Below are positions 35,240 to 44,422 of a DNA stretch of 64,000 nucleotides, piece by piece (position 1 is the first letter of the stretch; each line of letters starts with the position of its first letter). Under the pieces are notes generated by a model, which saw nothing but the letters and a program-made list of their open reading frames with translations, was not told the origin of the DNA and ran no database searches. The stretch is from Sodalis sp. dw_96 (lineage in GTDB: Bacteria; Pseudomonadota; Gammaproteobacteria; Enterobacterales; Enterobacteriaceae): assembly GCF_018449575.1 (NCBI RefSeq), contig NZ_JAAVUT010000009.1:62001-126000 (forward strand), in the 5' to 3' direction. The translations under genes and the position numbers were made by a program.

Positions 35240-35732
35240 CCCGCAAATCGATAAAGGCGGCCCAAACCCGCTCTCACGGAGGTTCAACCGAGCATGTTAA
35301 AGGGAGAGCGCGCCGATGTGGTCGAAGCGGGCGTGGTTTTTTCGCCCGCCGGAGTAGCCGTCGTTCAAGTCAACAACTTTGACGGGGTTTCGCCCGATAT
35401 CTTTATTCTATGGCGGCCATTTATTCAGCGCTTCAAGCCCAAACGATGCCCGGTCAGGACAGGATGCCGGATCGTAAACACGCCGTGAATACGTCCATGT
35501 AGGCTCGATCCGCGCGATTATGACCCTCATCCCTGAGGGTCACCCTTCGGGCCAACGCCTGCCGGCATTGTTCCAATACGCTCCCGGCATATTGGTCCCT
35601 GGCGCGGACGGTTTACTCTTCCAGCACCCTGTCCCTCCCCATGAATTCCATGCACATTGGCCAAATCGAACCCGTGGCCGGCATGGCTTAATAGCGGGAG
35701 AGCCACATGGCACGCTAGGCCCGCTATATGCA
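35240..35732 (-). repeat. interrupted copy of the covarying inverted-repeat family
   Basis: On the minus strand the left outer arm (AGCGTGCCATGTGG with CTCTCC after it) is at about 35697-35728; the inner stem (GCGGGCG/CGCCCGC, loop AAAAAACCA), right arm and linker are at 35240-35354. A 342-bp segment (35355-35696) splits them, and GGAG occurs at both junctions (35351-35354, 35697-35700) like a 4-bp target duplication. The insert carries a perfect GACCCTCA/TGAGGGTC hairpin near 35521-35540 and a CCAATA/TATTGG hairpin near 35573. No gene or tRNA is seen in 35124-35816. Confidence 0.65.
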
Positions 35733-35756
35733 ATGCCTGATGATATTGGTTTTATG

Positions 35757-35791
35757 AAAAAAAAGGCGATGCCGACCGGCATCGCCTTTTT
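35757..35791 (-). terminator. terminator of clpA
   Basis: A perfect 13-bp stem AAAAGGCGATGCC/GGCATCGCCTTTT with loop GACC is flanked by A and T runs on both sides, so it can work in both directions. It lies 26 bp after the clpA stop and may also stop transcription coming from infA. Confidence 0.9.
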
Positions 35792-35816
35792 ATCTTTCCC
35801 GCCAAATGGCGGCAGC

Positions 35817-38090
35817 TTAGTGAACCACGCCTTCCGTCTTGTGTTTTTGCGCACTCAGGAAATCGTATTTAAGCTCTTTTTTGTCTTTATCCAGCTCGAC
35901 TTTCACCGACCCGCCGTCCACCAGGGTACCGAACAGCAGCTCGTTAGCCAGCGGTTTTTTCAGGTTTTCCTGCATCACCCTGGCCATCGGACGTGCGCCC
36001 ATGGATTTGTCGTAGCCCTTGGCGGCCAGCCAGTCACGCGCTTCGTCGCTGACTTCCAGCGAAACGCCCTTGGCATCCAGTTGAGCCTGCAATTCAACGA
36101 TGAATTTATCCACCACCAGTTGAATTATTTCAGGCGACAAATGGTTGAACCATATAACGTTATCCAAGCGGTTACGGAACTCCGGTGTAAAGATTTTTTT
36201 GATTTCGCCCATGGCGTCGGTACTGTTATCCTGCTGAATCATACCGATACTCTGGCGCTGGGTTTCCTGCACGCCGGCATTGGTGGTCATCACCAGGATC
36301 ACATTGCGAAAGTCCGCCTTGCGCCCGTTGTTATCGGTTAACGTACCGTTGTCCATCACCTGCAGCAGCAGATTAAAGACATCCGGATGCGCCTTCTCGA
36401 TTTCGTCCAGCAACAGCACCGCATGAGGATGCTTCAGCACCGCATCGGTTAACAGGCCGCCCTGATCGTAACCCACATATCCCGGAGGCGCGCCAATCAG
36501 CCGGCTGACCGTATGCCGCTCCATGTATTCCGACATATCGAAGCGCAGCAATTCGATGTCCAGCGCTTTCGCCAACTGCACCGTAACTTCGGTTTTACCC
36601 ACCCCGGTAGGCCCGGCGAACAGGAACGAGCCCACCGGTTTATGATCCTGGCCCAACCCGGCCCGGCTCATTTTGATAGCTTCGGTCAAGGCATCGATGG
36701 CTTTATCCTGTCCGAATACCAGCATCTTGAGGCGATCCCCCAGGTTTCTCAGGACATCCCGATCGCTGGCGGAGACGGTCTTCTCAGGAATACGGGCAAT
36801 CCGCGCCACCACCGACTCGATATCCGAAACATTGACGGTTTTTTTGCGTTTGCTTACCGGCATCAAACGGCTGCGTGCCCCCGCCTCATCAATCACGTCA
36901 ATGGCCTTATCGGGCAAATGGCGATCGTTGATATATTTCACCGCCAGTTCCACCGCCGCTCGCACCGCTTTCGCGGTATAACGCACATCGTGGTGGGCTT
37001 CGTATTTGGTTTTCAGGCCGAACAGGATCTGAACCGTTTCTTCCACTGACGGCTCGGTAATATCAATTTTCTGGAAACGACGCGCCAGGGCGCGATCTTT
37101 TTCAAAAATATTGCTGAATTCCTGATAAGTGGTGGAACCCATCACCCTGATTTTGCCGCTGGAGAGCAGCGGCTTGATCAGGTTGGCCGCATCCACCTGT
37201 CCGCCGGACGCCGCGCCGGCACCGATGATGGTATGAATTTCATCGATGAACAAAATGCTGTTCTGATCCGATTCCAGCTGTTTGAGCAGGCCTTTAAAGC
37301 GTTTTTCAAAATCGCCGCGGTATTTGGTGCCGGCCAGCAGTGAACCGATATCCAGTGAATAGATGGTGCAATCGGCAATGACTTCAGGCACGTCACCTTG
37401 CACGATACGCCATGCCAAGCCTTCGGCAATGGCGGTTTTGCCCACACCTGACTCTCCCACCAACAGAGGATTATTTTTACGGCGGCGGCACAGTACCTGA
37501 ATGGCGCGTTCCAGTTCGCGCTCCCGCCCAATCAGGGGATCGATACCGCCCACCCGGGCGAGTTGGTTGAGATTGGTAGTGAAGTTTTCCATACGATCCT
37601 CCCCGCCTGCCTGTTCTTCATTAACCGGATTTTCAGGACCGGGTGCCTGTGTCTCATCTTTGCGCGTACCGTGGGAAATGAAATTCACCACGTCAAGGCG
37701 GCTGACGTCGTGCTTACGCAGCAAATAGGCCGCTTGGGATTCCTGTTCGCTGAAGATGGCGACCAGGACATTGGCCCCTGACACCTCGCTGCGTCCGGAG
37801 GACTGCACATGGAATACCGCGCGCTGCAAGACACGCTGAAAACTCAGCGTGGGCTGCGTGTCACGCTCTTCATCACTGGTCGGTAAGGTCGGCGTGGTTT
37901 GTTCGATGAAAGCTTCGAGTTCCTGGCGTAGCGCCACCAGATCGACCGTGCAGGCCTCGAGCGCTTCTCGCGCTGAAGGGTTACTGAGCAACGCCAGCAA
38001 TAAATGTTCCACGGTCATAAACTCATGCCGGTGCTCACGCGCTCTGGCGAAAGCCATATTTAAACTGAGTTCCAGTTCTTGATTGAGCAT
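35817..38090 (-). CDS. clpA: ATP-dependent Clp protease ATP-binding subunit ClpA
   Basis: The 757-residue Hsp100 unfoldase feeds substrates to ClpP. It contains an N-domain that binds ClpS (about residues 1-145), a first AAA+ module with Walker [10 protein letters not shown] (about 215) and a second with GPTGVGKTE (about 495), and the ClpP-docking IGL-type loop ([12 protein letters not shown] here). The ATG at 38090 with GGGAGG upstream was chosen over a GTG six bases earlier. clpS lies 27 bp upstream. Together with aat it forms the Leu/N-degron pathway. Confidence 0.97.
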   Translation of the reverse strand: MLNQELELSLNMAFARAREHRHEFMTVEHLLLALLSNPSAREALEACTVDLVALRQELEAFIEQTTPTLPTSDEERDTQPTLSFQRVLQRAVFHVQSSGRSEVSGANVLVAIFSEQESQAAYLLRKHDVSRLDVVNFISHGTRKDETQAPGPENPVNEEQAGGEDRMENFTTNLNQLARVGGIDPLIGRERELERAIQVLCRRRKNNPLLVGESGVGKTAIAEGLAWRIVQGDVPEVIADCTIYSLDIGSLLAGTKYRGDFEKRFKGLLKQLESDQNSILFIDEIHTIIGAGAASGGQVDAANLIKPLLSSGKIRVMGSTTYQEFSNIFEKDRALARRFQKIDITEPSVEETVQILFGLKTKYEAHHDVRYTAKAVRAAVELAVKYINDRHLPDKAIDVIDEAGARSRLMPVSKRKKTVNVSDIESVVARIARIPEKTVSASDRDVLRNLGDRLKMLVFGQDKAIDALTEAIKMSRAGLGQDHKPVGSFLFAGPTGVGKTEVTVQLAKALDIELLRFDMSEYMERHTVSRLIGAPPGYVGYDQGGLLTDAVLKHPHAVLLLDEIEKAHPDVFNLLLQVMDNGTLTDNNGRKADFRNVILVMTTNAGVQETQRQSIGMIQQDNSTDAMGEIKKIFTPEFRNRLDNVIWFNHLSPEIIQLVVDKFIVELQAQLDAKGVSLEVSDEARDWLAAKGYDKSMGARPMARVMQENLKKPLANELLFGTLVDGGSVKVELDKDKKELKYDFLSAQKHKTEGVVH

Positions 38091-38117
38091 TGGCACCTCC
38101 CAAAATAGATTGCCTGT

Positions 38118-38438
38118 TCAGGCCTTTTCCAGCGTACAAAGCAACGGATGCTCGTTTTCCTTGGCATAACGGTTAACATGAGCGGCCTTGGTTTCAGCGA
38201 CTTCGGCGGTATAAACCCCGCAGACAGCCTTGCCCTGATAATGCACCGTAAGCATCAGTTGCGTTGCACGTTCAACATCATAAGAAAAGAACTTTTGCAG
38301 TACGTCAATAACAAATTCCATCGGTGTGTAATCGTCATTGATAAGTATGACTTTATACATTGACGGGGGTACTACCGTCTCTTTCACCAGCTCTTCGGCT
38401 AGGTGTTGTTCACCCGGTCTATCACTTGTCTTACCCAT
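38118..38438 (-). CDS. clpS: ATP-dependent Clp protease adapter ClpS
   Basis: The 106-residue N-recognin binds N-terminal Leu, Phe, Trp and Tyr and delivers such proteins to ClpA. The conserved binding-pocket residues fall in [21 protein letters not shown] and [13 protein letters not shown]. The disordered N-terminal tail (about residues 1-25) differs from E. coli, as is usual. It is the first gene of clpS-clpA; its promoter region is shared with divergent cspD. Confidence 0.97.
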   Translation of the reverse strand: MGKTSDRPGEQHLAEELVKETVVPPSMYKVILINDDYTPMEFVIDVLQKFFSYDVERATQLMLTVHYQGKAVCGVYTAEVAETKAAHVNRYAKENEHPLLCTLEKA

Positions 38439-38720
38439 CGTCTTTCCATCAAAACGTCTTTTCAGCCTAGAAAGTTAGCTGTGGCCGGCGTAGTGTCTTT
38501 TCGCCACAACCCCGTCATCTTAACAAGTTTAACATCGGATGTTGGTTAATGCCGCTTGCTGTTACCTATATCTATAATAGGATTTCGATCGCAGCAATCG
38601 TATTGCGATTTTGTCAAAAAACCATCAATAGCGTTACCTGCTTCAAAGTTTGGTAATGTCATCCACCAACTCCCTCCGCATCCCCTTGACCTATTGTTCC
38701 TATCCTCTAGAGTGTACTTG

Positions 38721-38756
38721 CGTAAGCTGTTGTGGTTTTGACTGATAAGGCTTACG
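38721..38756 (+). promoter_or_regulatory. inverted repeat in the cspD upstream region
   Basis: CGTAAGC (38721-38727) and GCTTACG (38750-38756) form a perfect 7-bp inverted repeat separated by 22 bp, 53 bp upstream of cspD. It could be an operator or a leader hairpin. The rest of 38439-38808 holds the divergent clpS and cspD promoters; no gene is seen there. Confidence 0.4.
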
Positions 38757-38808
38757 ACGTCAACAATCCTCATCACATATAAGATTCTGTTGCGAGGGAT
38801 GTAGAAAC

Positions 38809-39030
38809 ATGGAGACGGGTAAAGTTAAATGGTTCAATAACGCCAAAGGTTTTGGGTTTATCTGTCCTGAAAGCGGCGGCGAGGATATCTTTGCGCATTA
38901 CTCAACAATCCAGATGGACGGTTATCGAACACTCAAAGCAGGTCAAGTGGTCAGATTCGATGTTCATCAGGGCCCCAAAGGGAACCACGCGAGTCTGATT
39001 GTGCCTGTCGAAACCGAGACTGTCGCCTGA
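38809..39030 (+). CDS. cspD: cold shock-like protein CspD
   Basis: The 73-residue cold-shock-domain protein inhibits DNA replication by binding single-stranded DNA in stationary phase. RNP1 NAKGFGFI and RNP2 DIFAHYS are present. The start METGKVKWFNNAKG matches E. coli CspD (74 residues). It is divergent from clpS, a conserved arrangement. The macAB genes next to cspD in K-12 are missing here. Confidence 0.95.
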   Translation: METGKVKWFNNAKGFGFICPESGGEDIFAHYSTIQMDGYRTLKAGQVVRFDVHQGPKGNHASLIVPVETETVA

Positions 39031-39067
39031 TAACACGCCTCGCGATTAATGCATAATGATATTAACG

Positions 39068-39097
39068 AAATGCCAGTGCGTATCGCTGGCATTTTTT
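39068..39097 (+). terminator. terminator of cspD
   Basis: AATGCCAG pairs with CTGGCATT, followed by TTTTTT, 38 bp after the cspD stop. Classical intrinsic terminator. Confidence 0.9.
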
Positions 39098-39209
39098 CTG
39101 GTGTGCCGCTTATCCCCGCTTACTCAAGGTATAACATTTTTATTTTAAGACGCAAGCATAATTATGCCCGCCACAATCACTATGTTGCTTATGATTTTCC
39201 ACCGCCTGG

Positions 39210-39226
39210 TAAACCGCGTTTAAACA
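39210..39226 (-). promoter_or_regulatory. candidate PhoP box upstream of ybjX
   Basis: On the minus strand TGTTTAAACGCGGTTTA is TGTTTA-N5-GGTTTA, a perfect match in both half-sites to the PhoP box (T/G)GTTTA-N5-(T/G)GTTTA. It lies 98 bp before the ybjX start in reverse orientation, an arrangement known for some PhoP-controlled promoters. ybjX homologues belong to the PhoP regulon in Salmonella, which supports the call. Confidence 0.55.
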
Positions 39227-39323
39227 CACCTTTTACCCATACCGCCGGACAACCTTCATTATGTCGCGGTTTAACCCGCTTTTGTTGAAATAGGTATTTT
39301 CTTGCTTCCAGGGCAGACTACCC

Positions 39324-40277
39324 ATGTCACAACTCGTATCCAGCGGGGAAAATTCCCGTGACGGATTATCCGGCTGGCAACTCGCGCTGTCCTTGTTTAG
39401 CGGCAGGCTGATGCCGGGCAATGCCTGGCGGCGCCGTTTCTATCGCTATAAGTTTATGTTGCGCTATCTCACCACCCACACCTACTCCGGCCCCTGGCTT
39501 GAACAATTGGCCAAATGCCCCCTGCTGACGCAAATGCTGGCGTCCCAGCCCGGATTGCCCTGCAAGCTGCATCGCCCCTACCTGGCCGCCAACATGAGCG
39601 CGAAAAAACAGCTGGCCGCCCTGGGGCATCATTATGATTATATCCAGTCGCACCTGCCCCGCCCCTTGCTTGAGGGGCACCTGAGCCGAGACGGTTTTAC
39701 ACTGGCGTCGCTCCTGACCAAAAACGAGCGGATTTTCCATCTGCGGCTTTGTTCACTGGACCAGTTGAACCGCGAAGGCGAGGCAACACTGCTGTTTTGC
39801 GACGACCAGAATGTCATGCTGGCGGAGATGACGTTTGTCATTACTCCCGAACGGGGGGCCACGCTTTTTATCGGCGGTTTGCAGGGCGGCCACCGCCAGC
39901 TGTCCCATGACACGATCCATTCGGCCACCAAGGCCTGCCACGGGCTGTTCCCCAAACGGCTGGTGTTGGAGGCGGTGACCCTGCTGGGGAAACAAATGGG
40001 CGTGAGCCAGATTTTAGCGGTGGGCAACCGTACCCATATGTATCAGGAGTGGCGATATTTTTATAAAAATAAGCGATTCCTGCATGCTGATTATGACAAT
40101 TTTTGGCTATCGATGCACGGGCAGCCGCAAGAGCAGGGCTATTTCAGGCTGCCGCTGAGTATACCGCGCAAATCCCTCACCGCCGTACCCAGTAAAAAAC
40201 GCGCCGAATACCGCCGCCGTTATGGACTGCTGGATCAATTGGCGGAACAGGTCACCGGGCATTTTCAGCGGGCGTGA
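39324..40277 (+). CDS. ybjX: VirK/YbjX family protein (DUF535)
   Basis: The 317-residue cytoplasmic protein belongs to the DUF535 family with YbjX (SomA) and Shigella/Salmonella VirK, linked to envelope integrity and cationic-peptide resistance; the biochemical role is not known. Recognisable blocks are RPYLAANMSAKKQLAALGHHYDY-type sequence near residue 85, TLFIGGLQG and VGNRTHMYQEWRYFYKNKR. The gene follows a candidate PhoP box. In K-12 macAB lie between cspD and ybjX; here they do not. Confidence 0.9.
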   Translation: MSQLVSSGENSRDGLSGWQLALSLFSGRLMPGNAWRRRFYRYKFMLRYLTTHTYSGPWLEQLAKCPLLTQMLASQPGLPCKLHRPYLAANMSAKKQLAALGHHYDYIQSHLPRPLLEGHLSRDGFTLASLLTKNERIFHLRLCSLDQLNREGEATLLFCDDQNVMLAEMTFVITPERGATLFIGGLQGGHRQLSHDTIHSATKACHGLFPKRLVLEAVTLLGKQMGVSQILAVGNRTHMYQEWRYFYKNKRFLHADYDNFWLSMHGQPQEQGYFRLPLSIPRKSLTAVPSKKRAEYRRRYGLLDQLAEQVTGHFQRA

Positions 40278-40480
40278 GGGCCGGCGTGCCACGATCCCGC
40301 GGGTTGGATGGCCATGTGCGCGATGCGGAGAACAATAAATCGTGCCGTCCTGCGTTCACGCGGGGAGAATTTTCCCCTGGATATTCGGAATCTGTCCCGC
40401 ATTGGCTTTACACCCTGAGCCATATTGGTTAGTTTAGGGCGGAATTTTCCCCCGCCGTTCAAAAGGATGTGGCGTCCCCC

Positions 40481-41383
40481 ATGTATTCCGGCCTGTTAAT
40501 TATTCTCATCCCGCTGGTGGCGGGCTACCTGTTGCCCCGGCTATCCCGCGACTGGGCACACCGGGTAGACCGCATCCTTAGTGCCATGGTGTATATCATC
40601 CTGTTTTTCATGGGCATAAGTTTGGCATTTCTGGATAACCTTGCCGCCAACCTGCGTCTGATAGCCTGGTATGCGGGGGTAAGCGCGATATGCATTCTGG
40701 CGTGCAACAGTGCCGCCCTGTGGTGGCTGGAAAAACGCCAGCCCTGGCCGGGTGCGCATCGCCAGGGCGTTCCCGCGCCGTCACGGCTGCGTATGGCCAT
40801 GGACTCGTTGAAACTTTGCCTGGTGGTGGTGGGGGGATTTGTTATCGGCCTGACGCAGTGGCAATGGTTGAATGCGGCATCCAAAGCCAGTGAGTTCGCC
40901 TTGATTTTGCTGCTGCTGCTGGTGGGTATTCAGTTACGCAACGGCGGCATGACCCTGCGACAGATATTGCTCAACCGGCGCGGCGCCACGGTTGCTCTGG
41001 TGGTGGCGGTCAGCGCTCTGGCCGGCGGCGCGCTGGCGGCCATGATATTGGGTTTGCCACTGCGTACCGGACTGGCAATGGCTTCGGCTTACGGCTGGTA
41101 TTCTTTATCGGGGATCCTGATGACCGACGCTTTCGGCCCGGTGGTGGGCAGCGCCGCTTTTTTCAACGACCTGGTGCGTGAATTGCTGGCGATTATGTTA
41201 ATCCCGGGATTGATCGGCCGCAGCCGCAGCATGGCGCTGGGTTTATGCGGCGCCACGTCGATGGATTTCACCTTGCCGGTGCTCCAGCGCAGCGGCGGAC
41301 TGGACGTGGTGCCGGCCGCTATCGTCCACGGTTTTTTACTGAGCCTGCTGGCGCCGATTCTTATCGCCCTGTTCTCCTCCTGA
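40481..41383 (+). CDS. lysO: L-lysine exporter LysO
   Basis: The 300-residue inner-membrane protein exports lysine (formerly YbjE). Eight or more hydrophobic helices, the LFFMGISLAFLDNLAAN block, and the core AYGWYSLSGILMTDAFGPVVGSAAFFND segment are conserved. An in-frame GTG at 40469 is closer to AAGGAT, but the ATG at 40481 gives MYSGLLIIL as in E. coli (299 residues), so the start is somewhat uncertain. In E. coli hcp-hcr sit between lysO and poxB; they are absent here. Confidence 0.92.
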   Translation: MYSGLLIILIPLVAGYLLPRLSRDWAHRVDRILSAMVYIILFFMGISLAFLDNLAANLRLIAWYAGVSAICILACNSAALWWLEKRQPWPGAHRQGVPAPSRLRMAMDSLKLCLVVVGGFVIGLTQWQWLNAASKASEFALILLLLLVGIQLRNGGMTLRQILLNRRGATVALVVAVSALAGGALAAMILGLPLRTGLAMASAYGWYSLSGILMTDAFGPVVGSAAFFNDLVRELLAIMLIPGLIGRSRSMALGLCGATSMDFTLPVLQRSGGLDVVPAAIVHGFLLSLLAPILIALFSS

Positions 41384-41558
41384 GGACTCCCTTATACTGA
41401 TTCCCGGCAGCGGCGGTGTTGCCGGCCGTCGTTTTGCGCCCCGACTTCTCCAGCCATGACCCGCCGACCGCTGCCAATCCGCGTCCAAAAGGTCTAAGCT
41501 TTAGCGGCACGAAAATGTTCACTCCAAATGAGTTTTATCATTTACCAAGGGGAACGCT

Positions 41559-43280
41559 ATGAAACAAACCGTGGCATCATTGGTTGCCAAAACCCTCGAG
41601 CAGGCCGGCGTCAAACGTATCTGGGGCGTGACCGGCGACTCGTTGAACGGCTTAAGCGACAGTCTGAACCGCATGGGCACCATCAAATGGATGGGTACCC
41701 GTCATGAAGAAGTGGCGGCCTTCGCCGCCGGCGCCGAAGCCCATGTCACCGGTCAACTGGCGGTATGCGCCGGCTCCTGCGGTCCGGGCAACCTGCATTT
41801 GATCAACGGATTGTACGATTGTCACCGCAACCGGGTACCGGTGCTGGCTATCGCCGCGCACATACCTTCCAGCGAAATCGGCAGCGGTTACTTTCAGGAA
41901 ACCCATCCGGAAGAGTTATTTCGTGAGTGCAGTCATTATTGCGAACTGGTGTCCAATCCCGAGCAACTCACCCAGGTACTGGGTATCGCCATCCGTAAAG
42001 CGGTGCTTGATCGCGGGGTATCGGTTATCGTTCTGCCTGGCGATGTAGCCCTGAAAGCCGCCCCGGTCGAGGGCACCCCATTATGGTATACCCCGCAGCA
42101 ACCGCTGGCGGTTCCGCAGGCGGGCGAATTGGAAAAGCTGGCCGCCCTGCTGAATCAATCGGAAAATATTACCCTGCTGTGCGGCAGCGGCTGCGCTCAT
42201 GCCCACGATGAAGTGGTGCAGTTGGCCGGGCTGTTGAAGGCACCGGTGGTGCATGCCCTGCGCGGCAAGGAATATCTCGAGTACGACAATCCCTACGATG
42301 TGGGCATGACCGGTCTGATAGGCTTCTCTTCCGGTTACCACGCCATGATGAACGCCGACACACTGATCCTGTTGGGCACGCGGTTTCCTTATCGCGCGTT
42401 TTACCCCACGGATGCAAAAATCATTCAAATCGATATCGAATCCGGCAGCCTCGGCGCGCACTGCCCGCTGAACATGGCCCTGGTGGGGGATATAAAATCC
42501 ACGCTGGCGGCGTTGCTGCCGCGGCTGAAGGAAAAAACCAACCGCAATCATCTTGATGCGGCGCTGCAGCATTACCACGAGACCCGCCAGGACCTCGACA
42601 CGCTTGCCAAGCCAAGCGGCAACAAGGCGATTCATCCCCAATACGTGGCGCAGGAAATCAGCCGCCTGGCGGCACCGGATGCCATCTTCACCTGTGATGT
42701 GGGCACGCCGACGGTGTGGGCGGCTCGTTACCTGACCATGAACGGCCAACGCCGCTTGTTGGGCTCGTTTAATCACGGTTCCATGGCCAACGCCATGCCA
42801 CAGGCATTGGGAGCCCAGTCGGCCTTTCCCGGCCGGCAGGTGGTGGCCTTGTGCGGCGACGGCGGATTTGCCATGCTGATGGGCGATTTTTTGTCCTTGA
42901 TTCAGCTGAAATTGCCGGTGAAAATCGTTATTTTTAATAACAGCGTGCTGGGATTCGTCGCCATGGAAATGAAAGCCGGCGGCTATCTCACCGACGGCAC
43001 GGATTTGCAGAACCCGAATTTTGCCGCTATTGCACAGGCGGCGGGTATCAAGGGCATCCGGGTGGAAAAATCCGCCGATCTTGACGCCGCGCTGGAAGAA
43101 GCCTTTGCGACCGACGGACCGGTGGTGGTGGATGTCATTACCGCGAAAGAAGAGCTGGCGATGCCGCCGCAAATCAAGTTTGAACAGGCAAAAGGCTTCA
43201 GTCTTTATATGCTGCGGGCCATTATCAACGGACGCGGCGACGAAATAGTGGAATTGGCAAAAACCAACTGGCTGCGTTAA
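41559..43280 (+). CDS. poxB: pyruvate dehydrogenase (ubiquinone), PoxB
   Basis: The 573-residue peripheral membrane flavoprotein oxidises pyruvate to acetate and CO2 and passes electrons to ubiquinone, mainly in stationary phase. N-terminal TPP domain (catalytic Glu in [14 protein letters not shown]), central FAD domain, and C-terminal TPP/Mg motif [14 protein letters not shown]...FNNS. The membrane-binding C-terminal helix [20 protein letters not shown] is intact. AAGGGGAA precedes the ATG. Confidence 0.98.
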   Translation: MKQTVASLVAKTLEQAGVKRIWGVTGDSLNGLSDSLNRMGTIKWMGTRHEEVAAFAAGAEAHVTGQLAVCAGSCGPGNLHLINGLYDCHRNRVPVLAIAAHIPSSEIGSGYFQETHPEELFRECSHYCELVSNPEQLTQVLGIAIRKAVLDRGVSVIVLPGDVALKAAPVEGTPLWYTPQQPLAVPQAGELEKLAALLNQSENITLLCGSGCAHAHDEVVQLAGLLKAPVVHALRGKEYLEYDNPYDVGMTGLIGFSSGYHAMMNADTLILLGTRFPYRAFYPTDAKIIQIDIESGSLGAHCPLNMALVGDIKSTLAALLPRLKEKTNRNHLDAALQHYHETRQDLDTLAKPSGNKAIHPQYVAQEISRLAAPDAIFTCDVGTPTVWAARYLTMNGQRRLLGSFNHGSMANAMPQALGAQSAFPGRQVVALCGDGGFAMLMGDFLSLIQLKLPVKIVIFNNSVLGFVAMEMKAGGYLTDGTDLQNPNFAAIAQAAGIKGIRVEKSADLDAALEEAFATDGPVVVDVITAKEELAMPPQIKFEQAKGFSLYMLRAIINGRGDEIVELAKTNWLR

Positions 43281-43369
43281 GGCTGACGGCTTCCGTCCGG
43301 GTCAAGGTTGGTCCGTACCCGGGCGGTAATGTCATGCGTGTGGTAGCCTTAAAATCTAACGGAGTAAGC

Positions 43370-44422
43370 ATGATTGATTTACGCAGTGATACCGTCACCT
43401 TGCCGAGCGATGCAATGCGCAGGCAGATGGCCGAGGCCGAGGTTGGCGACGATGTCTATGGAGATGACCCCACGGTAGCGGCCCTGGAAGCTGACGGCGC
43501 CCGCCTGAGCGGCAAAGCGGCGGCGCTGTTTTTCCCCAGCGGCACCCAGGCAAACCTGGTGGCGCTGATGACCCACTGCCAGCGCGGCGAAGAGTATATC
43601 GTCGGGCAGCAGGCGCATAATTACCGTTTTGAAGCCGGTGGCGCCGCGGTACTGGGCAGCATTCAGCCCCAGCCGCTGGACGTGGACGCCGACGGCACGC
43701 TGCCGCTGGATAAAGTGGCCGCCGCCATCAAGCCGGACGATTTTCATTTTGCCCGTACACGCCTGTTATGCCTGGAAAACACCCATAACGGTAAAGTTCT
43801 TCCCCTGGCTTATTTACAGCAGGCCTGGCAATTCAGCCGCGACCACAATCTGGCGCTGCACATTGACGGCGCGCGTATTTTTAACGCGGCGGTGGCGTTG
43901 AATGTTCCACTGACCGACATTACCCAATATTGCGATACGCTGACCATCTGTTTATCCAAGGGACTGGGGACGCCGGTAGGATCGCTGCTATGCGGCGATG
44001 AAGCCTATATCCAGCAGGCGAAACGCTGGCGGAAAATGGTGGGCGGCGGCATGCGCCAGTCCGGCATTCTGGCGGCGGCCGGCCGATATGCCCTGGAACA
44101 TAACGTACAGCGCCTGCGGGACGATCACGACAACGCCCAGTGGCTCGGGCAACAGCTCAGCGCGCTGGGCGTGGAAGTGATGGCCCCCGGCGCCCAAACC
44201 AATATGCTGTTTATCCGGCAGTCGCCGGAGCTGGCCGCTAAACTGGGTCCTTGGATGCTCGGCCATGATATCAACATCGCCTCGGGTACCGTAACCCGTC
44301 TGGTGACACATTTAAATATCAGCCGCCAGGATTTGGAGAAAGTCGTCCAAATCTGGCGTGAATTCCTGCATCATCACGGTGAACTAACCGGCGCTCCCCT
44401 CACGGGCGTCTACTTCCAGTAA
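43370..44422 (+). CDS. ltaE: low-specificity L-threonine aldolase
   Basis: The 350-residue PLP enzyme cleaves threonine and allo-threonine to glycine and acetaldehyde. The PLP lysine lies in LSKGLGTPVGS (about residue 198). The ATG at 43370 with GGAG upstream gives the family start MIDLRSDTVT. The C-terminus is about 17 residues longer than in E. coli LtaE (333), and this tail is encoded by DNA that overlaps the end of the convergent amiD by 39 bp. A stem-loop at 43293-43326 separates it from poxB; ltaE and poxB are neighbours in K-12 too. Confidence 0.95.
   Translation: MIDLRSDTVTLPSDAMRRQMAEAEVGDDVYGDDPTVAALEADGARLSGKAAALFFPSGTQANLVALMTHCQRGEEYIVGQQAHNYRFEAGGAAVLGSIQPQPLDVDADGTLPLDKVAAAIKPDDFHFARTRLLCLENTHNGKVLPLAYLQQAWQFSRDHNLALHIDGARIFNAAVALNVPLTDITQYCDTLTICLSKGLGTPVGSLLCGDEAYIQQAKRWRKMVGGGMRQSGILAAAGRYALEHNVQRLRDDHDNAQWLGQQLSALGVEVMAPGAQTNMLFIRQSPELAAKLGPWMLGHDINIASGTVTRLVTHLNISRQDLEKVVQIWREFLHHHGELTGAPLTGVYFQ

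Noticed and set aside
35520-36341. 273-codon plus-strand frame running into clpA
   Set aside because: Most of it is antisense to the clpA 3' end and it runs through the clpA terminator.
42081-43172. 363-codon frame antisense to poxB
   Set aside because: poxB is intact on the plus strand; the antisense frame has no start signal or family features.
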